Of a DNA stretch of 7,005 nt, positions 1-6,659 are shown in pieces. The stretch lies in NCBI GenBank assembly GCA_900555005.1, contig USJM01000092.1, positions 1 to 7,005 on the forward strand, in the 5' to 3' direction. Position 1 is the first letter of the stretch. The number at the start of each line of letters is the position of its first letter. This DNA comes from an uncultured Lachnospiraceae bacterium. Its GTDB lineage: Bacteria > Bacillota_A > Clostridia > Lachnospirales > Lachnospiraceae. The position numbers were made by a program, and so were the translations under genes. The notes beneath the pieces were generated by a model. The model worked only from the letters and a program-made list of their open reading frames with translations. It was not told where the DNA came from and made no database searches.

Positions 1-559
1 ATGGAACCGACATTGATTCCCTGAGCCTTCGCCATGTTCGGATTGCAGCCCGTTGCGCGGATACCCGACCCGATCTCTGTCCCGAAGAACCAGTACATGA
101 TGCAGATGATGGCAAAACAGATAATACCGCCTGACAGAATCGCCATCGGGATCTTCCGCATGGTGACAACCAGATGATATTTGTCAACCGACACGACCTG
201 GTTTGCCTTTCCGCCCATAATCCTCAGGTTGACCGAATACAGAGCGATCTGCGTCAGGATGCCGGCGAGGATCTCCGGGATACCAAGCTTTGTGTGGAGC
301 AGCCCTGTCGCAAGCCCCGTGACCATGCCCACCAGAAACGCCAGAAGAAGCGCTGCCCAGGCAGGGACGCCGCCTGTGATCAGCATAACTGCCGTCGCGC
401 CTCCTGTTGTGAAGGAACCGTCAACAGTCAAATCCGCGAAATTCAGCAGCCGGAATGTCATGTAGCACCCACCGCCATGATTCCCCAGATAATTCCCTGT
501 GCGATGTTGCCCGGCATAGCGGCAAACAGCCGGAGCGGGCTCAATGCGAGTAAACTCAT
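1..559 (-). CDS. ABC transporter permease, TrpY-like (COG4120 family), 3'-partial, frameshifted
   Basis: This is the membrane permease of an ABC uptake system, paired with the substrate-binding protein upstream. The ATG at 559-557 follows AGGAGG at 575-570 with a 10-base spacer. The first 33 codons (MSLLALSP..., then IIWGIMAVG) hit TGA at 460-458. One base further on, the frame reads YMTFRLLNFADLTVDGSF and stays open to the window edge. This includes the family signature ADLTVDGSF, then GIPEILAGILTQIALYSVNL, and later WFFGTE and RATGCNPNMAKAQGIN, with hydrophobic membrane stretches between. One base is missing near 464-467: GGTGCTAC stands where a Gly-x-Tyr codon series is expected. About 185 codons are present and the family has roughly 300, so the C-terminal part lies off the left edge. 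The family match is firm. The substrate is not known; streptococcal relatives are called TrpXYZ (tryptophan), but no tryptophan-specific signal is visible here. The frameshift is probably a sequence error. Confidence 0.88.
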
Positions 560-569
560 GGGTTTCTAT

Positions 570-751
570 CCTCCTGCGTCCTGAATCGTGTCGGGCTGAA
601 AAGCTCAGTCCATGCCGCCCTGGCCTTTCTCCCCGGAAAGCCCCTGCCGGCTTTGAAAAAGCCGCAGCAGCTGCCCGCACGCGGGGCGCCTCTCTGCGGC
701 CTTTCCCTATACGTCTTAATGAATATACTGTCAAATCCGTGCGAAAGTCAA
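570..751 (-). promoter_or_regulatory. Leader between binding protein and permease: two overlapping promoter candidates and RBS
   Basis: On the minus strand there are two overlapping sigma-A-like promoters. The first is TTGACT (751-746), 18 bases, TATATT (727-722). The second is TTGACA (734-729), 17 bases, TATAGG (711-706), whose -35 is perfect but whose -10 is weak. Either would give the permease its own transcript with a leader of about 140-155 bases ending in AGGAGG (575-570). The leader carries a terminator-like hairpin, annotated separately. No T-box sequence (AGGGTGG-type) is visible. These are promoter calls by eye only; in this family, binding protein and permease are usually also co-transcribed. 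Confidence 0.45.
656..704 (-). terminator. Terminator-like hairpin (possible attenuator) ahead of the permease
   Basis: On the minus strand GCCGCAG (700-694) pairs with CTGCGGC (667-661), followed directly by TTTTT (660-656). AAA at 704-702 can extend the stem through a G-U pair. A second stem, CCCGC/GCGGG, sits inside it at 685-674. This could end binding-protein transcripts, limiting permease expression relative to the binding protein, or act as an attenuator. Competing stems exist just downstream: GGCTTT (663-658) with AAAGCC (654-649), and that AAAGCC with GGCTTT (642-637). Confidence 0.5.
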
Positions 752-755
752 CCCT

Positions 756-766
756 CCGGATTCCGG
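756..766. repeat. Short inverted repeat CCGGA-T-TCCGG
   Basis: Two 5-base arms flank a single central T, four bases upstream of the TTGACT -35 candidate and 23 bases after the binding-protein stop codon. It could be an operator half-site pair or chance in G/C-rich DNA. Too short to assign. Confidence 0.25.
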
Positions 767-789
767 CTGGTGTGCCCGCATGGCGTCCC

Positions 790-1809
790 TTACTCCGCCT
801 CGGTTGCAGCCTCGGTCTCCGCCTCTGTCTCGCTCTGAGAACCGATTGCCACATAGTCCGACGGAACCTTGATGCCAAGGGCATCGCAGAGCTCTGCGTT
901 GTACTCCTTCGTCACGTTCGGGGCAAACTGGACCTCCATCGAGGAGATGTCCGCGCCCTTCTTCAGAATCTGGTATGCCATCGAACCGGTTGTCTGTCCG
1001 AGCTCCTCGTAGCTGATAGACAGGGTCGCGATGCCGCAGCCCGCGGCGATTCCCTCCTCACCACAAATTGCAGGAACCTTCTTGTCAAGCGAGACAGCCT
1101 TGATAATACCGGTATTGGATGCTGCCGTATTGTCCGTCGGGATGTAGACTGCATCGTTCTCCGTGAAAGCTGTCGTTGCGACAGTCTGAAGATCGTTCGA
1201 ATCTGCGAAGGTATAAGCAGTAACCTTGTATCCTTCTTTCTCCAGGTCCGGAGTAATCGTGTCCGCCTGGTACTTGGAGTTTGGTTCTGCCGAGCAGTAC
1301 AGGATGCCGACATTCTTCGCATCTGGGAGAAGCTCCTTGAACAGAGCTGCCTGCTTGTCAAGCGGCGCCAGGTCGGATGTCCCGGAAATGTTTGTCCCCG
1401 TGGTTCCCTTCCAGTCGGAGATATCAAGCGCCGTCCCGTAATCGGTCACGCTCGTACCAAGGATCGGAATGGATCCGGTCGCCGCCTGTGCTGCCTGAAG
1501 TGCCGGAGTCGCATTCGCCATGATCAGATCCACGCCATCCGTCACAAAGGAATTCACAATCGTCGCACAGGTTGCGGAATCTCCTGCCGCATTCTGCTCA
1601 TCGAACTCGACCGAGTCTCCGTCGGCTTCAAGCTCCTTCTGGAGTTCCTCTCTGAAACCCTTGGTCGCTGCATCGAGCGCCGGATGCTGCACCAGCTGGC
1701 AGATGCCTACATGGTAAGTCTCTCCTGCATATACAGGAAGAGCGAGGCCCGAAAGTGTCATGGCAGAAACTGAAGCAGCCGCAAGGATCCGTACAATTTT
1801 CTGATTCAT
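790..1809 (-). CDS. ABC transporter substrate-binding protein, TrpX-like (COG2984, ABC_sub_bind)
   Basis: This 339-residue extracellular binding protein captures the solute and delivers it to the permease encoded next. A basic, hydrophobic signal peptide (residues 1-27) ends in LALPVYA, with cleavage predicted before GETYH. The mature start VGICQLVQHPALDAATKGF is the family hallmark. It is followed by a two-lobe periplasmic-binding fold with NATPALQAAQAATGSIPILG around 100-120 and a second-lobe stretch NVGILYCSAEPNSKYQ. The start at 1809 is supported by AAGGAGG at 1825-1819, 9 bases upstream. Two points are odd. Firmicute binding proteins are normally lipoproteins with a Cys at the cleavage site, but no lipobox is present (the first Cys is residue 36, inside the mature fold). 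The last 14 residues (SETEAETEAATEAE) form an acidic low-complexity tail. The ligand cannot be told from sequence; some relatives are described as tryptophan binders. The 230-base gap before the permease is unusually long for partners of one transporter. Confidence 0.93.
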   Translation of the reverse strand: MNQKIVRILAAASVSAMTLSGLALPVYAGETYHVGICQLVQHPALDAATKGFREELQKELEADGDSVEFDEQNAAGDSATCATIVNSFVTDGVDLIMANATPALQAAQAATGSIPILGTSVTDYGTALDISDWKGTTGTNISGTSDLAPLDKQAALFKELLPDAKNVGILYCSAEPNSKYQADTITPDLEKEGYKVTAYTFADSNDLQTVATTAFTENDAVYIPTDNTAASNTGIIKAVSLDKKVPAICGEEGIAAGCGIATLSISYEELGQTTGSMAYQILKKGADISSMEVQFAPNVTKEYNAELCDALGIKVPSDYVAIGSQSETEAETEAATEAE

Positions 1810-1886
1810 ACTTAAAATCCTCCTTCATGAATGGATGTCCCGCTCCCCGGCAAAACCGGACGTCACGGAGATGAAATTCAAGGAGA

Positions 1887-1915
1887 ATTTTAACGCTTTA
1901 AAGCGATGAAGTCAA
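1887..1915 (-). promoter_or_regulatory. Promoter of the substrate-binding protein gene
   Basis: TTGACT (1915-1910), a 17-base spacer and TAAAAT (1892-1887) on the minus strand make a near-consensus sigma-A promoter. It begins 5 bases after the plsY stop codon, so the transporter is set up as its own transcription unit. The resulting leader is about 70 bases and ends in AAGGAGG. Confidence 0.75.
1894..1905. repeat. Perfect 12-bp palindrome inside the promoter spacer (operator candidate)
   Basis: CGCTTTAAAGCG is fully self-complementary and lies wholly between the -35 and -10 boxes of the binding-protein promoter. That is a classical position for a repressor, or for a MerR-type activator, to act. 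The binding factor cannot be named from this sequence. Confidence 0.5.
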
Positions 1916-1919
1916 CAAA

Positions 1920-2597
1920 TTATCTCCGTCCCCTCTGCACTTCTTCATTCAGGCTTCGGTGAAGATAAACCTTCTTCTCCTCCCCCCGCATCAGTCTCCT
2001 GATGTTGGAGCGGTGCTGCCAGAAACAGAGTCCCGTCAGGACGGCTGCCAGAATATCCACCTCGGTGACATAGGGGACGGCCATATGGAAACGGCCGAAG
2101 ACTCCCAGAACCAGAACCTGGAAAAAGAAGAAGCTGTAGGCGGACAGGGAGCAGACAGATACCAGATGGATTGAAAAAAACAGAACGAAAAAGACCACAA
2201 TGCATAGAATTCCCGCAAGCGGAGAAATCGCTGCAATCACGCCCGCCGTCGTCGCAACCCCCTTGCCGCCTTTGAAGTGAAGATAGAACGGGAAGTCATG
2301 CCCGAGTACGGCGCCGACACCGGCATACATCTTCAGAAGTACAAGCATCTGGGGTGCCCTGTCTGCAAAAACAGCCTGCACGATCAGCACTGCACAGACC
2401 GCCTTCATAAAGTCGCCGATCAGCGTCAGCAGGGCATCCTTCGCTCCCTTTGTCCGAAGCATATTGGTCGTGCCGGCATTCCCGCTTCCCACCTTCCGGA
2501 TGTCAAACCCCTGGATCTTTCCAATCACGATTGCTGTCTGAAACAGTCCGAATCCATATCCGATCAAAAGGCTGATCAGCCTGTACCACACTTCCAT
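1920..2597 (-). CDS. plsY: Glycerol-3-phosphate acyltransferase PlsY
   Basis: This integral membrane enzyme transfers an acyl group from acyl-phosphate (made by PlsX) to sn-glycerol-3-phosphate, giving lysophosphatidic acid, the first step of phospholipid synthesis. All three family motifs are visible in 225 residues: SGNAGTTN (38-45), GHDFPFYLHFKGGKGVATTAG (99-119, with the GGKG phosphate-binding loop) and HRSNIRRLMRGEEKKV (195-210). Hydrophobic segments lie near 5-26, 55-77, 86-100, 112-150 and 155-190. The length is slightly above the usual 190-215 because of a charged C-terminal tail. GGAAGGA at 2611-2605 places the start at 2597. It follows der by 21 bases and is probably the last gene of the DUF512-der-plsY operon. 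In many Clostridia gpsA (glycerol-3-phosphate dehydrogenase) comes next; here a transporter gene with its own promoter does. Confidence 0.97.
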   Translation of the reverse strand: MEVWYRLISLLIGYGFGLFQTAIVIGKIQGFDIRKVGSGNAGTTNMLRTKGAKDALLTLIGDFMKAVCAVLIVQAVFADRAPQMLVLLKMYAGVGAVLGHDFPFYLHFKGGKGVATTAGVIAAISPLAGILCIVVFFVLFFSIHLVSVCSLSAYSFFFFQVLVLGVFGRFHMAVPYVTEVDILAAVLTGLCFWQHRSNIRRLMRGEEKKVYLHRSLNEEVQRGRR

Positions 2598-2618
2598 CTC
2601 TTGTTCCTTCCGAAACGC

Positions 2619-3945
2619 TTACTGATCTTTCTGCTTCTTCTCCCTCACCAGAATCCGGATGGCCGTACCCTTGAACCCGAAGGTCTCGCGGATCTGGTTC
2701 TCGATATATCTCATATAAGAGAAATGCGCGAGCTTTTTGTCATTTACAAAGAGGACAAAGGTCGGCGCGCTACAGAGACCTGGGTCATATAGTAGCAGCG
2801 AAGCCGTTTTCCCTTGTCTGTCGGCGGCTGCTGCATTGCGGTCGCCTCCGACAGAATCTCGTTGAGCACGCCTGTCGCAACGCGTCTCTTGCTGCTGTCC
2901 AGAACCGTATCAATCTCATCATAGAGTTTCTGGATTCTCTGCCCTGTCTTTGCGGAGATAAACATGATGTCCGCATACGGCATGAAGGACAGGGTATTCC
3001 GGATCCGGTCCGTAAACTTTTTCACGGAGCTGTTGTCCTTCTCGATGGCATCCCACTTGTTGACTGCCACGATGATCCCCTTGCCCCGCTCATGGGCGAT
3101 CCCTGCGATCTTGGCATCCTGTTCCGTCACGCCCTCCTTCGCATCAATCACAAGGACTGCGATATCCGCACGCTCAACCGCTGTCACGGCCCGTACGATC
3201 ATATAGTGCTCAAGGTCTTCCTTGATCTTGTTCTTGCGACGAAGACCTGCTGTGTCAATAAATACATATTCTCTGCCATTGTGCTTCACGACAGCATCCA
3301 CCGCATCCCTGGTGGTTCCCGCAATATCAGATACGATCAGACGGTTCTCGCCAAGCAGCGCGTTGATCAGAGAAGACTTCCCGACATTCGGTTTTCCGAC
3401 GATGGCAACCTTGGGCCGGTCATCCTCCATCTCGCCTGGCTGGGCCTGCGGAAGATCCTTCAGCACCTCGTCAAGCAGATCGCCGATTCCCGTCCGGTTC
3501 GCCGCGGAAATCGGATGCGGATCTCCGATTCCAAGATTGTAAAACTCGTAGACACCCGCCTCATCCTTGACGAAATTGTCCACCTTGTTGACAACCAGCA
3601 GAACACTTTTATGGCTTTTGCGCAGCATATCCGCAACCTTCGCGTCCGCGTCGACCAGTCCCTGATGAAAATCCGTCAGGAACAGGATGACGTCAGCCGT
3701 GTCGATCGCAATCTGCGCCTGCTCCCGCATCTGGAAAGAATGATATCCTTTGCATCCGGTTCTATTCCGCCGGTATCAATCAATGTAAAACTTCTCCCGG
3801 ACCACTCGACATCTGCGTAGATGCGGTCTCTGGTTACACCGGGTGTATCTTCAATAATCGCGATTCTCGAGCCTGCCAGCACGTTAAAAAGCGTGGATTT
3901 CCCGACATTCGGCCTTCCGACAATCGCAACAATCGGTTTGCTCAT
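2619..3945 (-). CDS. der: Ribosome biogenesis GTPase Der (EngA), with two apparent 1-base deletions
   Basis: Der is a tandem-domain GTPase that binds the 50S subunit late in assembly. As written, the gene is in three frames: 3945 to a stop at 3678-3676 (matching only to codon 71), 3730 to 2744, and an open tail to TAA at 2621-2619. Adding one C near 3733 (TCC-CAG-ATG) and one near 2767 (GCG-CCG-CCG) gives one 442-residue protein of normal length. In restored numbering, G-domain 1 has GRPNVGKST (10-18), EDTPGVTRD (32-40), DTGG (57-60) and NKVD (120-123). G-domain 2 has GKPNVGKSS (184-192), DTAG (231-234), NKWD (296-299) and SAK (331-333). The C-terminal KH-like domain runs through YYMTQVSV to [16 protein letters not shown]. 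The ATG overlaps the stop of the upstream gene (ATGA), suggesting translational coupling, with AGGA just before it. Der is essential in bacteria tested and the rest is perfectly conserved, so the breaks are most likely sequence errors. Confidence 0.95.
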
Positions 3946-5267
3946 TGTTCCTGATCTCCAATCACTGCATGGACAAAATCCTGTCCGGTCGATTTTACAA
4001 TACGCACCTTGATTTGTAAAGTTTGCTCAAGTTCCTGAACTGTCACATCATCGAGGAAGACCTGCTCCCCCGCCCGGAACATGTTGACCGGAAGAAGCAG
4101 CTCCTCCCCGAGCTCCTGTCCCCGAAGCTGCTTTTTCAGATCACTCCCCGTAATGAGTCCTGACACTGTGATCATCTCACCAAAGAAATCATTGCGGATC
4201 GGGATGACCCGGCAGGAAATGTTCGGAAACTTCTCCTGAATCTCTTTCACAAGCTTTTCGAGATATGGTGCCGCCAGCCTCCCGGTCGCGATCGCCGCCT
4301 TCCGGTGCCTCCCGTCCCCCTTCAGCTGCGCAAGGCCGGCTTTTGTCTCCTCAATCAGAAGCCGGACCATCCCGACTCCATTTTCAAGCTGCTGGTACCC
4401 ATCGTAGTTTTCCTCCGGGGGAAGCGGCTGATCCGCAAGGATGTACCACTCATCGCTGGCATGGACAAGATGCGTGCCATACTTCTGAAAGTAATAATTC
4501 TGCCATCTTTCGATCGTGTCAAGAACGGCCGCTGCATCCTCTTTCGTGAACGGTTCAAGCTGAACCTGGTGGTTTTCTTCCCGGAACTTCGTCATGCCGA
4601 CAGGGCCGACGGAGACACTCTCCAGCTCCGGCAGCAGCTGTTCAAATGTTTTCAGTGAGTGCTCCAGATCCTCTCCGTCGTTCCACCCCTTGCAAAGGAC
4701 GATCTGTCCGTTCAGACGAATGCCGGCATTCTTCAGCCGCATGACCTTCGGCATAATATCCCCTGCGAAGCGGTTGTGCAGCATTTTTCTGCGGAGTTCG
4801 GGATTCATCGTGTGGAAAGAGATGTTGATCGGTTCCAGATGGTACAGGATAATGCGGTCGATGTCATGATCCGACATGTTGGTCATCGTGATGTAGTTGC
4901 CCTGCAGAAACGACAGTCTTGCATCATCGTCGTGAAAATACAGGGTATCTCGCATTCCCTTCGGCATCTGGTTGACAAAGCAGAAAATACAATGGTTCCT
5001 GCAGGACCTGTATTCGCTCATCAGCCCCCCGCCGAACCCAATCCCCAGATCTTCATCCGGATCTTTTTCGATCTCAAGCTCCCATTCTTCTCCGTTCGGC
5101 TTGCGGATCACGACAAGGAGCTTTTCGTCATTGCAAAGATACCGGTAATCGAAAATATCCTCGACTTTTTTCCCATTCACAGAGACAAGAACGTCTCCCG
5201 GCTCGATGTCCAGTTCTTCCGCTATGCTTCCGGCATCAATCGATTCTATTTTATGAAGGTATTCCAT
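3942..5267 (-). CDS. PDZ-radical SAM-DUF512 protein of unknown function (COG1625-like)
   Basis: This 441-residue protein is predicted to be a [4Fe-4S] radical SAM enzyme of unknown reaction. An N-terminal PDZ-like domain (about residues 1-65; [20 protein letters not shown]) is followed by the cluster motif CRNHCIFCF with cysteines at 89, 93 and 96 (CxxxCxxC). A radical-SAM-type barrel comes next ([18 protein letters not shown], then [15 protein letters not shown]), and then the DUF512 region ([52 protein letters not shown]). An in-frame ATG at 5288 would add seven residues. I prefer 5267 because GGAAGGG (5280-5274) lies 6 bases before it, whereas 5288 has no binding site. The stop overlaps the der start by four bases. 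The same neighbourhood with der and plsY recurs in Clostridia, hinting at a link to translation or envelope growth, but no function is established. The family call is secure; the role is not known. Confidence 0.94.
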   Translation of the reverse strand: MEYLHKIESIDAGSIAEELDIEPGDVLVSVNGKKVEDIFDYRYLCNDEKLLVVIRKPNGEEWELEIEKDPDEDLGIGFGGGLMSEYRSCRNHCIFCFVNQMPKGMRDTLYFHDDDARLSFLQGNYITMTNMSDHDIDRIILYHLEPINISFHTMNPELRRKMLHNRFAGDIMPKVMRLKNAGIRLNGQIVLCKGWNDGEDLEHSLKTFEQLLPELESVSVGPVGMTKFREENHQVQLEPFTKEDAAAVLDTIERWQNYYFQKYGTHLVHASDEWYILADQPLPPEENYDGYQQLENGVGMVRLLIEETKAGLAQLKGDGRHRKAAIATGRLAAPYLEKLVKEIQEKFPNISCRVIPIRNDFFGEMITVSGLITGSDLKKQLRGQELGEELLLPVNMFRAGEQVFLDDVTVQELEQTLQIKVRIVKSTGQDFVHAVIGDQEQ

Positions 5268-5273
5268 CTTATT

Positions 5274-5280
5274 CCCTTCC
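5274..5280 (-). promoter_or_regulatory. Ribosome binding site that fixes the DUF512 protein start
   Basis: GGAAGGG on the minus strand, 6 bases before the ATG at 5267-5265. It lies inside the reading frame that would start at 5288, so it argues for the shorter protein. Confidence 0.7.
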
Positions 5281-5320
5281 AATGTCATTTCCGATAAAAA
5301 TACAGCGCTTCTATTTTTTC

Positions 5321-5349
5321 ATGATAAATGTGCTTCTGACAAAAAGCAA
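5321..5349 (-). promoter_or_regulatory. Promoter candidate for the DUF512-der-plsY operon
   Basis: On the minus strand TTGCTT (5349-5344), 17 bases, TATCAT (5326-5321; 5 of 6 to TATAAT). It would give a leader of about 45-50 bases before the ATG at 5267. The -35 box is weak (TTG only), so expression may be moderate. Confidence 0.5.
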
Positions 5350-5378
5350 GACGCTCCTTCCGCCTGGCTTGACGCTCC
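5350..5378 (+). repeat. Direct repeat GACGCTCC, two copies 21 bp apart
   Basis: Copies at 5350-5357 and 5371-5378 are spaced exactly two helical turns apart, on the same DNA face. The first abuts the -35 of the leftward operon; the second overlaps the -35 of the prs promoter. A dimeric regulator could contact both promoters, but with two 8-base copies chance cannot be excluded. Confidence 0.35.
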
Positions 5379-5398
5379 CTGAGGCAGCATGGTATAAC
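5369..5398 (+). promoter_or_regulatory. Promoter of prs, with extended -10
   Basis: TTGACG (5369-5374), an 18-base spacer and TATAAC (5393-5398), with TG at 5390-5391 giving an extended -10 (TGnTATAAC). The predicted leader is about 45 bases and contains no obvious riboswitch. Confidence 0.65.
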
Positions 5399-5437
5399 TC
5401 CTCTGTATTAGGCTGATGCAGAGTCAGTCCCCAGTTC

Positions 5438-5444
5438 AGGAGGG
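5438..5444 (+). promoter_or_regulatory. Ribosome binding site that fixes the prs start
   Basis: AGGAGGG lies 5 bases before the ATG at 5450 but only 2 bases before an in-frame TTG at 5447, so ATG is the sensible start. Confidence 0.8.
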
Positions 5445-5449
5445 TTTTG

Positions 5450-6616
5450 ATGATTACTGATATACAGAAAGATTCCATGCCTGTCGGTCCTCTGAAGATC
5501 GCAGCGCTCGACGGTTGTCAGGCATTTGCGTCAGAAGTGAACCGTTATCTTGTTGATTTCCGGCATAACACTCCGCTTCATAATTCTAAGGACTTCCCGC
5601 TTGTCGGATACTGCGAGGACAGCTATCTGATCAGCTGCGCCTGCCCGCGCTTCGGAACCGGAGAAGGAAAGGGCATCATCAATGATTCCGTCCGAGGAGC
5701 CGATCTCTACATTCTTGTCGATGTTCTCAACTGCAGCATCGAGTACAAGGTGTGCGGAGAGACAAATTATATGTCCCCGGATAACCACTACGCCAATCTC
5801 AAACGCATTATCTCTGCTGCTGACGGAAAAGCAAAGCGGATCACGGTTGTCATGCCGTTTCTGTATGGAGGAAGACAGCACAGACGGACAAAGAGAGAAT
5901 CTCTTGACTGCGCGGTTGCGCTCGAGGAACTCGCTCGGATGGGCGTATCGAACATCATCACCTTTGACGCCCATGACCCGCGGGTACAGAATGCGATTCC
6001 CCTCTCAGGCTTTGATTCTTTCATGCCATCCTACCAGTTTCTCAAGGCACTTGTCAGCACTGTCCCGAACCTGAAGATGAGCAAGGAAACGACGATGGTC
6101 GTCAGTCCGGATGAGGGTGCAATGGAGCGCTCCGTCTACTTTGCGAATATCCTGGGACTCGAGCTTGGCATGTTCTACAAGCGCCGTGACTATTCCAGGA
6201 TTGTGAACGGGAAGAACCCGATTGTCGCACATGAGTTTCTCGGCGCTTCTGTGAAAGGCAAGGACGTCCTGGTCATCGATGACATGATTTCCTCCGGCGG
6301 CTCCATGCTCGATGTCGCCAGACAGCTCAAAGACCGCGGTGCCAATCGTGTTTTCATCTGTACCACCTTCGGCCTGTTTACAGACGGCCTGGATGCTTTT
6401 GACGATTACTATGAGAAAGGCTACATCACAAAGGTCGTGACCACGAACCTCAACTACCGTCCGCCGGAACTATTAGACCGTCCCTGGTACGCCGAGGCCG
6501 ACATGACCAAGTACCTGGCCTCCATCATTGACCACATGAACCATGATATATCAATCAGCGGTATCCAATCTCCGACAGCGAAGATCAACAAGCTCCTGCT
6601 TCAGCTCAAGGGATGA
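5450..6616 (+). CDS. prs: Ribose-phosphate pyrophosphokinase (PRPP synthetase), long divergent form
   Basis: The enzyme transfers pyrophosphate from ATP to ribose 5-phosphate, making PRPP for purine, pyrimidine, NAD, His and Trp synthesis in the cytoplasm. In 388 residues the recognisable stretches, in order, are RFGTGE (67-72, matching RFSDGE), the flexible catalytic loop region YGGRQHRRTKRES (139-151), FDAHDPRVQ (172-180), SPDEGAMER (219-227), KRRDYSR (244-250, with the Lys/Arg that stabilise the transition state) and the PRPP loop VLVIDDMISSGGSM (273-286). The classical enzyme has about 315 residues. This one has a longer N-terminus, an insertion near 95-115 and a C-terminal extension of about 40 residues. 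Several normally strict positions differ: Asp to Thr in RFSDGE, DTAGT to SSGGS in the PRPP loop, and HGG to EGA. Such long forms occur in Lachnospiraceae and probably remain true PRPP synthetases. It is a single-gene unit with its own promoter and terminator. Confidence 0.92.
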   Translation: MITDIQKDSMPVGPLKIAALDGCQAFASEVNRYLVDFRHNTPLHNSKDFPLVGYCEDSYLISCACPRFGTGEGKGIINDSVRGADLYILVDVLNCSIEYKVCGETNYMSPDNHYANLKRIISAADGKAKRITVVMPFLYGGRQHRRTKRESLDCAVALEELARMGVSNIITFDAHDPRVQNAIPLSGFDSFMPSYQFLKALVSTVPNLKMSKETTMVVSPDEGAMERSVYFANILGLELGMFYKRRDYSRIVNGKNPIVAHEFLGASVKGKDVLVIDDMISSGGSMLDVARQLKDRGANRVFICTTFGLFTDGLDAFDDYYEKGYITKVVTTNLNYRPPELLDRPWYAEADMTKYLASIIDHMNHDISISGIQSPTAKINKLLLQLKG

Positions 6617-6620
6617 ATCG

Positions 6621-6658
6621 AAAGACGGCACAGGAACAGCTCCTGTGCCGTCTTTTTT
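6621..6658 (+). terminator. Rho-independent terminator after prs (partly bidirectional)
   Basis: A perfect 15-bp stem (6621-6635 with 6641-6655) closes a 5-base ACAGC loop and is followed by a T run to 6658. It starts 4 bases after the prs stop. Because pgeF converges from the right and ends at 6660, the same stem also lies just past its stop, but there the U tract is only three bases, so termination leftward would be weaker. Confidence 0.95.
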
Positions 6659-6659
6659 G

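Noticed and set aside
560..789. T-box or known riboswitch controlling the transporter
   Set aside because: No T-box consensus, and no motif of a riboswitch class that I recognise; only generic hairpins are seen.
544..1773. A 409-codon open frame on the plus strand antisense to the binding-protein gene
   Set aside because: Arg/Cys/Leu-rich translation with no family resemblance and no binding site. It mirrors the codon pattern of the clearly recognised gene on the other strand.
1845..1860. CCGG-caaaa-CCGG hairpin in the binding-protein leader
   Set aside because: Only a 4-base stem with no U tract; too weak to call a terminator between plsY and the transporter.
2760..3735. Programmed ribosomal frameshifting in der
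   Set aside because: Neither site has a slippery heptamer or an obvious downstream stimulator, and Der is not known to use recoding. Two unrelated events in one gene plus others nearby favour sequence error.
3092..3820. A 242-codon plus-strand open frame across der
   Set aside because: Antisense shadow of the Der G domains; no recognisable protein and no initiation signals.
5268..5288. Upstream start at 5288 for the DUF512 protein
   Set aside because: No ribosome binding site precedes it, whereas GGAAGGG sits correctly before the ATG at 5267.
4659..5297. A 212-codon plus-strand open frame opposite the radical SAM gene
   Set aside because: Antisense shadow of a well-conserved gene; the translation is not protein-like.
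5447..5449. TTG start for prs
   Set aside because: Only 2 bases from the AGGAGGG site; the adjacent ATG at 5450 has a workable 5-base spacer.
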